In this document: in pieces, positions 12,022 through 22,836 of the stretch
Numbering within the stretch: the first letter of the stretch is position 1
Layout: each line of letters opens with the position of its first letter
Assembly (NCBI RefSeq): GCF_037975245.1
Contig: NC_092572.1
Location: 29,557,989 to 29,621,988 of the forward strand
DNA length: 64,000 nt
Origin: Apostichopus japonicus
Taxonomy: Eukaryota > Echinodermata > Holothuroidea > Aspidochirotida > Stichopodidae
Direction: 5' to 3'
Translations under genes and position numbers: made by a program
The notes under the pieces: model-generated
Database searches by the model: none
What the model was told of the DNA's origin: nothing
What the model saw: only the letters and a program-made list of their open reading frames with translations

Positions 12022-12559
12022 TTAAACTCATAATAAAATGCATTTTGACAAACTTCTTACCTTCAACTGCTTTATGTTGAGGTAATTTCGTCTGTCGTTT
12101 CTTTGCTCTGATAATATCTGTTTCGTTGGTAAAAGCCGCATAGCAATCACGATGGTAGAAGATGTCCTCAAAGCTGTCAGGCTGTTCTTTGCAGGTGGAT
12201 AGAACTTCGTGAGCAACATCGTACTGTGGGCCAGATAATTTGCACCAATCCTCAGTACAGGCAATAACTTTAGACCAACTGATTGGGGTGAACCTTGTTA
12301 ATGGCCCAATCTTCCCAGCACAATGGACTGCACATTTGTGAGAAGTAATCTTCAAACTGTTAGAGCAAATAGCAACATAAAACATAAAGCTGGAACTTTA
12401 CTAGTTCACGTATTTAGTCCAGGAGCCCAGAAGGTTTATTCAGCTGAAGAGGCACAAAAGGTTTGGTGGCCTGATTGTGTTGGTAGGTGACCAAGCTTCA
12501 ATAAAATGTGTTGCTGCAGGGGCACACCCTGCATGGTAGGTGAGGGGGTCACAAAATAG

Positions 12560-13580
12560 GGGGGGGCAAAATATGCTTTTATTTAGCTGAAGAGGTACAA
12601 GCACACACGTTTCTGGGTTTTATACCCAGGAGGGTACCTTGCATCATGGTGGCAATGACAGCAATATCTGAGTGCATGGGGCCCCAGACAGTAGCCCAAA
12701 AGGGCCCCGCCCATATGGTATTATTCAGCTGAAAAGGTACAAGGAGGAATTCTTTTGCATTTGAACTATTACACATTGGGGTGTACTAAAACACTAATGA
12801 CAGTAACTTTGTCCTGGATAGGGGCCTAAACAGTAGCCCTAAGAATGGGCCATGCGGTACAACCAGCTGTTGGCTAATTTATCTAGCTGAAAAGGTACAT
12901 GAACAAAACTTGTTGGATACTGCTCCCAGCAAGACTAATTACATTGCTGTAGCAACAACAGCAATATCTGACTGCATGGGGCCCCAGACAGTAGCCCAAA
13001 AGAGGCCCGCCCATGTATTATTCAGCTGAAAAGGTACAAGGGTAGATCCTTTTGCATTTGAACTATTACACATTGGGGAATACTAAAACACCAACGACAG
13101 TAACTTTGTCCTGCATAGGGGCCTAAACAGTAGCCCTAAGAATGGGCCATGCGGACCAACCAGCTGTTGGCTAATTTATCTAGCTGAACAGGTACATGAA
13201 CAAAACTTGTTGGATACTGCTCTCAGCAAGACTAATTACATTGCTGAAGCAACAACAGCAATATCTGACTGCATGGGACCCCAGACAGTGGCCCAAAAGG
13301 GCCCCGCCCACATGGTATTATTCAGCTGAAAGGTACAAGTGTAGATCCTTTTGCATTTGAACTATTACACATCGGGGTATACTAAAATACTAATGACAGT
13401 AACTTTGTCCTTCATATATGCCCAAACAGTAACCTTAAAGATAGGCCCTGCAGCCCAACCAGCTGTTAGCTAATTTCCCTATCTGAACAGGTACATAAAC
13501 AAAACGTGTTGGATACCGCTTCGAGCAAGATTAACTCTATTGCTGCAGTAATGACAGCATATCTGCCTGCATGGGGCAAG
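12560..13580. repeat. Left arm tandem array, ~297-bp higher-order unit
   Basis: An AGCTGAAxAGGTACA box recurs near 12587, 12729, 12884, 13023, 13183, 13322 and 13480, with spacing alternating about 140 and 157 bp, so two related half-units form a ~297-bp unit. Each contains GCATGGGGCCCCAGACAG or TGGGGxxTACTAAAACAC stretches. Copies decay towards the centre of the element. Confidence 0.85.
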
Positions 13581-15640
13581 ACGGCGGATAACAATTAAAT
13601 CATCAAATCATGGTGAGTACAAATTCTTCTGTTTCTCAAATACTCATTAGTTTAGCTATAAAATTCTAGTTAAGGGGGTACCTTCACAGAAAAATGATAA
13701 CATTTGCTGGTTCCACATTTCTAGCAATTGCCATAAATAACTATATCCCATCCCTTTCAATTGATAAGCTTCCCTTTTCCCAAACAATATTATTTTATTC
13801 ATAGTTTGAGGATTTTCGGGTAGTATTTATAATTAGGGCCGAGCTGGATGCACTCGGGCTACGCCCTCGTGCATCGCTTACATTATTATAAAAGTATCTG
13901 TGTTTAATCACGGTAGTCTAATTAACCCCCGATCGTGCATTATCCTATTGATAAATCCAAGCTGACCGTCGATTAACTCCGTTCATTCATACCTTATGAT
14001 TTTTGTCAATAAAAAGGCAAAATATACAAAAAAGAATTAGCAGATTTGATAAATGTGTTACCCCGTAGAATTAGTTTATTAACTACCAAAACAACAATGC
14101 ACATGTGCCAAAAAAAAAAACGCCCAAATGATCACGAATATTCACAACAATTTTACGGCTATCAGTAAAATGAAAGCATCAAACATGGGAATGGAAGCAA
14201 TTAGAAAGATTATAGATTAACATGAACACAAATATTAACTTGGACAGTTAATCAACATTCTTCGTACTTCCATAGCAACCGCGCCTCTCGGAACATGATG
14301 TAGGGCCTAGGCCTATGTACGTATATCATATCCCACATATACGTACGTACGTTCACATGTATGTCAACGAACGAGTGGATGGACAATCTAGTCCAGCATA
14401 GTGTAACTTTGTGTTGAATTATACGGTCAGTTTATTCATCATGAAATATCTTAAATTAAACAGTTGAACTAGCTTAACGTTAGGCCTAGTTGAGAATTTT
14501 TTTGTCTAGATCGATTATTTTGTTTTGAGGAAAACATTCACCAGGCCTTAGAGCGCTTTCTAAATAATCATTATATTGTGACATACATCAACACAATAGA
14601 ACGGGCAGAAAGGTTATATTCTCTATTGACAAGAACTTCTGGATTTCATAGTTATTATGTAATAAAACCCATCTGTTTGCAGTGGTTAAAAACAAAACTT
14701 CCACCACACACTGGAGCAACATTTCATCTGCTTGACATGTACAAAACCTGTAACCCAGACCTATCAGGCTGTTGAACATTGATGTAGTTTTGCTATTTGG
14801 CCTTTTCTTGGTTGACATTATTTGCCAAAAATTACTGCAAAATATTACTCGCTAAGTCAAGTGCTGTATTTTCCATGTACTGCTGTGACAATGGACAATA
14901 ATAATGTCAGCAGCTTACATTTCAGAAAATTCCACTGACTTACAATAGCCTACTTGTTACTTTTCTGTATATTCGTAACTTTTGTACCTAGCTATGGGCA
15001 TCTAGTAACACTCCTTCGTTATAATCCTGTGTGCTAAACTTTATGTTATCAAAATTATACAAGTATTAGTGAAATAGCATGCATGGGAGTAAGCAGGTGG
15101 CTGTACGTTTGATCTTATAAAGCAAATCAATGTTGCCTAAGATATACAAAAAGGTGTCAAATTGACTGTTTACAGTACATTATCCTAGTGTACATGTATT
15201 ATGGATGTTACTATATGTTATCATTTTAACCAAAAATGTAAATATGTTATTTTAGCAAGTGATGATGTTAACATGCCTTCATGCGATTACCACTGATAAA
15301 TCATTACGATCAATGATTTAGCAATTTGAATCAAAGTATATCAGTTCAATGCTACAACGATGGAGACCAACTTTGAGTTAATTAGGGCCAGTACAATGTG
15401 TTAGGTCATTCTGAAAGATACAATTCTGGCTACACAAAGTATTTTCAATTACATTTCAAAAAGTGCACCTATCATAGCGTTCAGGTATGGCATTCACAGG
15501 TTTGAATTGCCTCGCAATCCACTTATAAGGTACATTACACTGGATTTCTAACGAAGAAGACAAATAACGATGTTAACCAGGTCCAATAAATCATAAACCT
15601 CTTGTAATTATATTATTTCTGTTTTCTCTCACTGCTCGTC
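13581..15640. other. Central spacer of the fold-back element, no gene recognised
   Basis: About 2 kb of unique AT-rich sequence between the two arms. There is an ATG next to a donor-like GGTGAGTAC near 13611 and a 65-codon frame at 14578-14775, neither with a recognisable domain. No transposase motif was seen. Confidence 0.45.
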
Positions 15641-17542
15641 CAATCGTGGCAAGATACAATAAACATGAAAGGAGGGGCTATGTTGGGCTACATTGTCTGG
15701 GCCCCAGTGCAGAACGAAGTTGGTGTCATTGGTAGACCTACTTGGGTAAACCTAAATGTATCAGCATCAATGCTGAAAGATTCGCCCTTGTATTACTTTG
15801 ACTGAATAACACCATACGGGCCTTTCGGGACCACTATCTGGAGCCCCATGCAGGCAAATATTGATGTTATTGCTATAATAATATAACAAATATTGCTAGG
15901 GGCAGTCTCCAACAAGTTGAATTTATGTACCTTCTACTAAATCAGTCGAAGACTGATAAGGCAACAGGGCCTATGTTTAGAGCTACTGTTTGGGCCCCTA
16001 TGCAGGACAAACATACTGTCATTAGTATTTTAGTATACCCCAATGTGTATTAGTTCAAATGCAAAGGGATCTACCCTTTTGGGCCACTGTCTGGGGCACA
16101 ATGCAGGCAGATATTGCTGTTACTGCTTACAGCAAAGTAATTAGTCTTGCTGGGAGCAGAATCCAACAAGTTTTGTTTATGTATGTGTGTGGGTAAGGAT
16201 GGTGGGGAAGGGGTGCAGAGTGTGGGATAAGGGAGAGGAGTGATGGTAAGCAATGCGGAGGTTTGGGTGGGAAGAAAAATATGGTTGGGATGGCAGGGGA
16301 GGGGACGTTGTATTTGTGGGTGGGGCTTATATGTCTATACATTAATTATATATCATTATTTGTATCGGGGAGTGTTGTACCCTGTTAAGCTCTCCCGAGT
16401 TTTTGTACACTTCCTTTCACAATATTATTCATTCTAATTTTTTCCTTATATTTATATGATTGTAAATTTTCTGTACCAATGCTATTTTCTTGTATATATG
16501 TTATATAAATATGTAAATAATATTGTGAAGAAACAAATAAAATGAAATAAAATGAAGTACCTGTTCAGCTAGAAAAATTAGCTAACAGCTGGTTGGGCCG
16601 AAGGGCCTATCTTTAGGGTTACTGTTTGGGCCCCTATGAAGGACAAAGTTACTGTCATTAGTATTTTAGTATACCCCGATGTGTAATAGTTCAAATGCAA
16701 AAGGATCTACCCTTGTACCTTTTCAGCTGAATAATACCATGTGGGCGGGGCCCTTTTGGGCCACTGTCTGGGGCCCCATGCAGTCAGATATTGCTGTTGT
16801 TGCTACAGCAATGTAATTAGTCTTGCTGAGAGCAGTATCCAACAAGTTTTGTTTATGTACCTGTTCAGCTAGATAAATTAGCCAACAGCTGGTTGGTCCG
16901 CATGGCCCATTCTTAGGGCTACTGTTTGGGCCCCTATGCAGGACAAAGTTACTGTCATTAGTGTTTTAGTACACCCCAATGTGTAATAGTTCAAATGCAA
17001 AAGGATTTACCCTTCTACCTTTTCAGCTGAATAATACCATATGGGCGGGCTTCTTTTGGGCTACTGTCTGGGGCCCCATGCAGTCAGATATTGCTGTTGT
17101 TGCTACAGCAATGTAATTAGTCTTGCTGGGAGCAGTATCCAACAAGTTTTGTTCATGTACCTTTTCAGCTAGATAAATTAGCCAACAGCTGGTTGTACCG
17201 CATGGCCAATTCTTAGGGCTACTGTTTAGGCCCCTATGCAGGACAAAGTTACTGTCATTAGTGTTTTAGTACACCCCAATGTGTAATAGTTCAAATGCAA
17301 AAGAATTCCTCCTTGTACCTTTTCAGCTGAATAATACCATATGGGCGGGCCCCTTTTGGGCTACTGTCTGGGGCCCCATGCAGTCAGATATTGCTGTCAT
17401 TGCCACCATGATACAAGGTACCCTCCTAGGTATAAAACCCAGAAACGTGTGTGCTTGTACCTCTTCAGCTAAATAAAAGCATATTTTGCCCCCCTATTTT
17501 GTGACACCAAACCTTTTGTGCCTCTTCAGCTGAATAAACCTT
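15641..17542. repeat. Right arm tandem array, inverted relative to the left arm
   Basis: The same half-units in reverse orientation, marked by TACCTxTTCAGCTxxATAA boxes and CTGTCTGGGGCCCCATGC. Units next to the outer end are most similar to the left arm; the innermost ones are diverged. The array is longer than the left arm, partly because of the nested insertion at about 16183-16553. Confidence 0.85.
16183..16553 (+). mobile_element. Non-LTR retrotransposon 3' fragment nested in the right arm
   Basis: A repeat unit that elsewhere reads TTTATGTACCTGTTCAGC is split after TTTATGTA and resumes at GTACCTG, giving a 3-bp overlap (GTA). The intervening ~370 bp is unrelated to the unit. It ends in a short A-rich tail (ATAAAATGAAATAAAATGAA) preceded by ATTTTCTGTACCAATG-like T-rich text, as in 3' ends of 5'-truncated LINE copies. 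No reverse-transcriptase frame remains. The 40-residue plus-strand frame here is not coding. Confidence 0.6.
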
Positions 17543-17812
17543 CTGGGCTCCTGGACTAATTCATAACCATAGCTAGTCGATGTGGAAACCCTGGAGTAGT
17601 GAGGCACAGTGGCTGCTTTCCTGGTCCATGGGATAGAGGCTAGGCCAAGTGCAATCCACTTGAACAGATCCTAGTGTTATAGTCCTTTGCACAAACCTTG
17701 GTTGTTTTAGCAAAACGTCTTTGTCTCTTATTGACTTGCCTAGCCCTATTGCATCTAATGTACAGTTACAGTAATTACAATTATAAATCAAGCAAATTTG
17801 GCAAAGGTGGGG

Positions 17813-18085
17813 CTTATTCGCAGGGCAGCCCTGCGAATAGCTAGACACATACACCTTATTCACAGGGCAGCCCTGCGAATAGCTAGACACATACACCTTA
17901 TTCACAGGGCAGCCCTGCGAATAGCCGGACACAAGTATCTTATTCACAGGGCAGCCCTACGAATAGCCAGACACATATATCCTTATTCGCAGGGCAGCCC
18001 TGTGAATAGCCGGACACAAGCATCTTATTTGCAGGGCTGCCCTGCGAATAGCCAGACACATACACCTTATTCACAGGGCAGCCTT
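17813..18085. repeat. 42-bp palindromic satellite, six full copies plus a partial
   Basis: Each unit begins CTTATTCGCAGGGCAGCC and contains the near-perfect palindrome TATTCGCAGGGC / GCCCTGCGAATA, followed by a spacer like GCTAGACACATACAC. The periodic RAALRIAxH and QGCPVNK frames are artefacts of the repeat. One stray palindrome (GCCGGGCTGCCCTGCGAATA) recurs at about 18653-18675, after an unrelated 540 bp. Confidence 0.92.
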
Positions 18086-18099
18086 AGACTGGGTTAACG

Positions 18100-19740
18100 G
18101 GCTCAGTAATTTTTGGGGCTATTCGAGTTTGCTTTTGGGGCTATTCGAGTTTGCTTTTGGGCACCAGCTATCTTTTTGAGAGTCTAATTGGGAGCCTCTA
18201 TATTTTGAGTAATTTATTGGCCTTTGGGATTCTTAATGCTGTTAGGATTGGGTTTGGGAGCCTAGGGCCTTAAGATTGAACCAGTCTAGCATTAGTTCCG
18301 CCAACATAAAAATGTCATCCCTCGATCATTTTCACCTTTGTTTTTGCAGAGTGACTGCTCATTTGCATGTAAAGGTGTGGGAGGGGGGGGTGTCACACCT
18401 TTGACCATATTGGCTTTCAAGTTCAGGCAATATCGTCTTTTGGGGAATCCCAAGATAAGCTCCCTTAAAATAAGCTTTTAAACTTGAACTGCTGGGGCTC
18501 CAAAAATTAGCTTATGAAGTGGCGAAGACTATTTGGGCCCAAAAGGTTGGCTTTTTCAAGGCCCCTAAACTGACTGGTATCAATAGCAAAACCTAATAAT
18601 AAACCTATTTTCAAAATCGTCACAGCCCTGCAAATAAGGTGTCTGTGTACATTATTCGCCGGGCTGCCCTGCGAATAATCGCTTCGTTTGGCAAAAGGAT
18701 AAGTCTAGCATCTATGCCAGTAGGCTAATCATTAGGGTTAGTCCGAGCATGTATACCACCTATGTTCTAACGTCACCATCAGTTAAGTAGGCCCATGCCA
18801 AGGATGGTTCTGATTATTTATTATGTTAAAACTAAAAAGGAGCAACAACTAACTTTAGGCGTAGGCCTATGCCAATACAAAGTGATACGAAAGTCAACCC
18901 TGCTCATTGCAGCAATTCCTCGATTAGAAATCTAGGAAAAAGCAACATTGGATGTACCAACGTTCAATCGTCAGTATTATAAGGACATCATAAACCAGGC
19001 CAAGCATAGGCATATATCCTATCTTGTTTGCTAAGTCTCTAACGTCAACGAAGACTTTGGTCAGGCAGATATATAATGTAGGCTAATGCGATGTCGCAAT
19101 CCCAACCGGCGTTACAAGTTACAACCTTGCAGCGTAGGCCTACGTACTTAATCAATAGAAATTTCGACTTCATTTGCCTACAATATCATACAAGTGTACA
19201 CATATATTTTACGACTTTTTTTTGGCTTCTACAGTTATTCTATTCTTACCTTTGTCAAAACGTTTTCTGATCATTTGGACTGCCATCTCCGATAGATTGG
19301 AGCAATGGATGGGCTACCGGCTCTATAAATGCAGACAGTGCGTGATCTAGGCTAGCTACAGTAGATGTAAACAAAATAAGTTTGGCCGGGTCAAAAGGTC
19401 ACGAGAAGCAGCCCTACGATTGGTCAGTTGCAAAAAATCAGGCATGACGCATAATCAATTAAAATACTACAGTTTTACTGCATTTTTAGAGTAATGTGCA
19501 ACAATCGTGTTGTTGGCATAGCAAATTATGAATGTCGTGATTATTCCCCGCATTTTAAGCTGCAGTAACACCATTCCCTTAAAAAAGTGAGCAAAGGAAG
19601 CGAAAAGCGCCATGGGAAGACAGCCTACGTACTGTTTGTCGCGCCGGTACTTTCTTGTCGTACACAGAAAGCGCCACAACTTTATGAGTGGCTTCAGTAT
19701 ATGTCACATGACGTCATCCTATCCTAAAAATTGTCCATGG
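18100..19740. other. No gene recognised
   Basis: A short tandem duplication (TTTTGGGGCTATTCGAGTTT, twice near 18111-18155) follows the satellite. Beyond it are short frames only. A CCAAT-type box (CGATTGGTCAG, about 19418) and a full CRE palindrome TGACGTCA (19709-19716) are present near the inverted duplication described next. Confidence 0.4.
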
Positions 19741-19747
19741 TACTGCT

Positions 19748-19834
19748 GCACCGGCCGCGAATTTCTTTTTCCTGAACCTTTCGGGCAGTGTACGTGGAGT
19801 TTAGCCAATCAGAGCGAGGCTGCGTTGATGACGT
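19748..19834 (+). repeat. Inverted duplication arm 1 with CCAAT and CRE-like motifs
   Basis: About 87 bp containing CCTGAACCTTTCGGGCAGTG, AGCCAATCAGAGCGAGGC and GATGACGT. A ~90% identical copy lies inverted at 20876-20961. The CCAAT box and TGACGT half-site are the usual core of CREB/NF-Y promoters, but paired inverted copies 1 kb apart may equally be ends of a small transposon. Confidence 0.7.
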
Positions 19835-20875
19835 ACTACTCAGTAAAGATAGCTGTAAAGATGGTCAGTCGGGTAAATGCGTTGCTTCAATAACATAAGG
19901 TGGAAAACGAAAGTCCCCGTGGATTTTTCCCCCATTTTTCTCATGTCCAAGTATTATATCATGAATTGAAAATCGATATTATAAGTTATGTCATGGTTTT
20001 AGTGCATGGTCATCTTATATATGAAACTCCGAAGATAGTGTGGCGAAAATATATATAGTTTCATTTGTTTATTTTCCTTCTAGATCTTATTAGAGGGAAA
20101 TCGCGCGGTCTCAGTCCCAAAATGTGGTACATCCGTTTTAGGAAAGTTTATCCTAATTTAAAGGCAGATGACTGGCTAGAATAATAGACACAGATATTCA
20201 TTCTGCAACAATTTAAAAGAGAGGATTTATTGCATAATAAAACAAGGGCAGTGCTTGCACTCTTATTTACATAAATCGCTCATCAGTTTACAACAAATAT
20301 TTGGCAGTTTCCACAATGAACCGTTAATTACTGGACCTCGTCTCTCTCAAGGACTTGCTGTAGGAAAAGTTATTTCATTGCAATCGGACCTCCGTTAGGT
20401 CTCCAATTATTAACACATAGAGCAGGATTTTTAATAAATAAACCAATGATAATTTACAAGTAAAGAAAGTCAAATATGCTTTATCTAACTGATGTTAGTC
20501 GATTCCTAAACACAGTTCCAGGCGCAAAAAATCAAAATTACAATTAAATACAGGATCAGACAAAGACTTTTTAAAAAATATATGATTAAACGGCCAACTA
20601 AAATTACTTTTTTACTTGCAAACAGCAACTTGACGAGTGAGTCAAAATTTAATAATCTTAGCACTATAGCAACAACTGGAAATTCACAGCGATCATACAT
20701 CGCCGTTTTTCAACAAAGAAACCGATGCTAACGTCACGTAAGTTGTGCACAATGATTCAGTATAATGTTATTAGTGCAAGGCCTACATACCTTAATACTT
20801 TCTGTTGTAGTACAACAATGATTTTGACTTATCGAATGTGATTTCCCCACTTCAACATTTGGTAAGCACGTTGAA
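19835..20875. other. No gene recognised between inverted arms
   Basis: AT-rich sequence with short frames and no domain. If the arms at either end are terminal repeats, this is the body of a non-autonomous element without a transposase. Confidence 0.4.
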
Positions 20876-20961
20876 CGTCATCAACACAGCCTCGCTCTGA
20901 TTGGTTAAACTCCACGTACACTGCCCGAAAGGTTCAGGAAAAAGAAGTTCGCGCACCGGCC
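20876..20961 (-). repeat. Inverted duplication arm 2
   Basis: Reverse-orientation copy of 19748-19834, reading on the minus strand AACCAATCAGAGCGAGGC with the TGACGT half-site retained. The ~1.04 kb between the arms contains no recognisable gene. The Ty3 element begins 130 bp beyond. Confidence 0.7.
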
Positions 20962-21091
20962 CAGACATGTTGTTTATCCAGGTAACGCCTGCAATTGGCT
21001 GAAACCCTAAAGCTTTTCTGAGATCTATTTCTATTGGTGCTAACATTATGTGACAACGGGAATCGGGTGGCATCATCGGCATAGAACAAAA

Positions 21092-22641
21092 TGTAATGAC
21101 AGAGAGTAAGGAAGAACAAACAAAACAAATCAAATAGATTCCGTACTTCTCCGTACGTGGTGGCAACTTTATTGGGGGTTATGTTTAAGCATGGTAAGAG
21201 GGCGGTGGATAATATCTACTCTTGGAGATGAGTAAACTACTGCAAAATAAAAAGGAAGAACAAAACTAATAAGTATAAAATAAGAAAATATATGGGCAAG
21301 ACATCTTACGAAAATAACTGGTAACTGTATGACCTGAACTCTTACATATCCATTAGGCAACTCTAACAATAGCAGAAAATTATACTGAATAGGGCTGACA
21401 TTTAAGCCTACACCCTATGTTAAACCTAATACCAATACATTAAACTGCGACCATTTTGGGTCAGGTTAACATAGTTTCGCTCAACTTACCAATGAGAGAG
21501 GGATATTTAAATCCAAGGACACGTCTGCCCAACAATCTCTATACTACAACAAGTATAACCTTCATCGTAATCGTGAAACAGTCTTTGATAAATATAGAAA
21601 ACAGGTGGCTTTAACCAACATACAATTAAACCAGTACATTTCCTTATGAGATATTAATATAACCCATAGAGGTAAGTAATTAAGCCCTAGGCTATTGGCA
21701 TATAGACCAGGCAAATAGGTTAAGAAAACAATAAAATAAGAGAAAAGAATATAAAATAGAAAACAATAAAATAAGATAAAAGAATATAAAATAAACATGA
21801 GAGTAATATCAATCCAAGCTAAAATACAAGCAAAACTTCTAGTATAATAGACCAGTTACAACTTCAGGCCTAAACAACTCCATACGGTACATTGGTGTAA
21901 CGCACATGGGCGCCGCCATCTTAATTACTAAAAGAGGGCGCTAACCTGAAATCGTGTCAGCGATATATACAATATTTACATAATATTGGGCCAGTAACGA
22001 AACAAAGGGCCCAGTCTTAAATACTTTTACTTAACTTAACCTTTGCCGTTAATAAAACAATAATGCTCATACAACGTTATCCAATAATGATCTTAAGGAT
22101 CTGCTCCACAAAATGAACATAAATTCTACATGATACAAGCCCGATGATAAATGTATTTAAGTTGAAAAAGACCAGCCTATCTGCGGGGTTTATACGAAAT
22201 ACCACGCTGTACCTTACACAATGAAGCTATATGGTGAACAATACAAGTTGCACAGTGTATGCACACTTTGAACAGCGAGTGTTTACGAGGCCCGACTGTG
22301 GGTCTACGAAAAGTTTGCCTAATCTCGCTTTCAAAACTACTTAATTAGAGACGAAAAGTATCAAATACAGTTAAGATAGTATTTACCTCTAACATGTTGG
22401 CTGATGAACTACATCTCTCAATAAATGACGGTAATGAGAACAAAATAGTAATATACAATATGGCTGCCGTTGAACGTAAAGCAAGGTGATTTCGTAATGA
22501 ATAGAATAACGAGAGAACGAACAGGGCTTACTGAGCGAAACCGCAAGCGCTGAACATGGAACGCCAAGTAGAACAAAAGTATTCTAGAGAGTACATGCAC
22601 ATTACGTAAATAATCGGTAGCCTAATGGGCACTACCTCACA
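21092..22641 (-). repeat. 3' LTR of the Ty3 element
   Basis: Partner of the LTR at 27903-29452, identical except for about three substitutions. It carries the same YY1-type motif near 21910-21922. Confidence 0.96.
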
Positions 22642-22655
22642 CTCTCCCCTGCTAA
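22642..22655 (-). other. Polypurine tract of the Ty3 element
   Basis: Just upstream of the 3' LTR the minus strand reads AGCAGGGGAGAG, ending flush against the LTR start. This is the expected plus-strand priming site for reverse transcription. Confidence 0.75.
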
Positions 22656-22836
22656 AGGAAGTTTGTCCTCAAACGACCAATGTATACGAGATATCTGAAA
22701 TACGATAAAATGGATTAATACGAAAGAAAACTTTTACAAAAAAAATATACATGCGTATCCGCACTACCAACTAAAAGTACTCAGGCAAACTATTGCTAGC
22801 AAAAAAAAAAAACTGTTTATCTACAATCAAGGTTGT

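Larger units (their letters stand above)
9328..12385 (-). pseudogene. Stop-broken repetitive gene: zinc-ligand N-terminus plus PIN-like domain
   Basis: A two-exon copy of a multigene family common in invertebrate genomes. Exon 1 (12385-12061) holds Cys/His pairs (KCAVHCAGK, FYHRDCYAAF) and ends on donor GGTAAGAAG in phase 1. Exon 2 starts at 9974 after TTTCAG in the matching phase, with another ligand pair (EECIICK). An in-frame TAG (9717-9715) interrupts it after LLEADAS; the same frame then continues with LDERILLHL and FSCYRKYVR, which suit the family, and with THEEADTRMLLH and SPDTDVLV, acidic motifs like those of PIN/FEN-type nucleases. It stops at 9328 just after that motif, so the C-terminus is missing, and the middle looks shortened relative to the family as I remember it. 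Probably mobile or formerly mobile, and inactive. The family call comes from motif memory. Confidence 0.6.
12414..17559. mobile_element. Fold-back element with long, tandem-repeat inverted arms
   Basis: The ends are perfect inverted copies: TTAGTCCAGGAGCCCAG at 12414-12430 and its complement at 17543-17559. Each continues inward into a long arm made of the same ~297-bp units in opposite orientation; one consequence is the same 65-codon frame on the minus strand at 12579-12776 and on the plus strand at 17279-17476, differing at two residues. The ~2-kb centre (about 13580-15640) has no transposase or other recognisable frame, so this looks non-autonomous. The left arm carries about 85 bp (around 12470-12555) missing from the right. 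No clear target duplication was seen outside the ends, so superfamily is unassigned. Confidence 0.75.

Noticed and set aside
12579-12776. 65-codon gene on the minus strand duplicated at 17279-17476
   Set aside because: It is the same repeat unit in the two inverted arms; frame conservation follows from near-identity of the arms.
17813-18085. CRISPR-like array
   Set aside because: Units are directly tandem with nearly constant spacers, are palindromic, and lie in an animal genome without cas genes.
17573-18097. Open frames with repeated SYSQGCPVNK and RAALRIARH text
   Set aside because: They are produced by the 42-bp satellite, whose length is a multiple of three; both strands are open for that reason.
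22642-22836. Search for an envelope gene after pol
   Set aside because: Only ~195 bp separates the pol stop from the 3' LTR, so there is no room for an envelope and no transmembrane frame.
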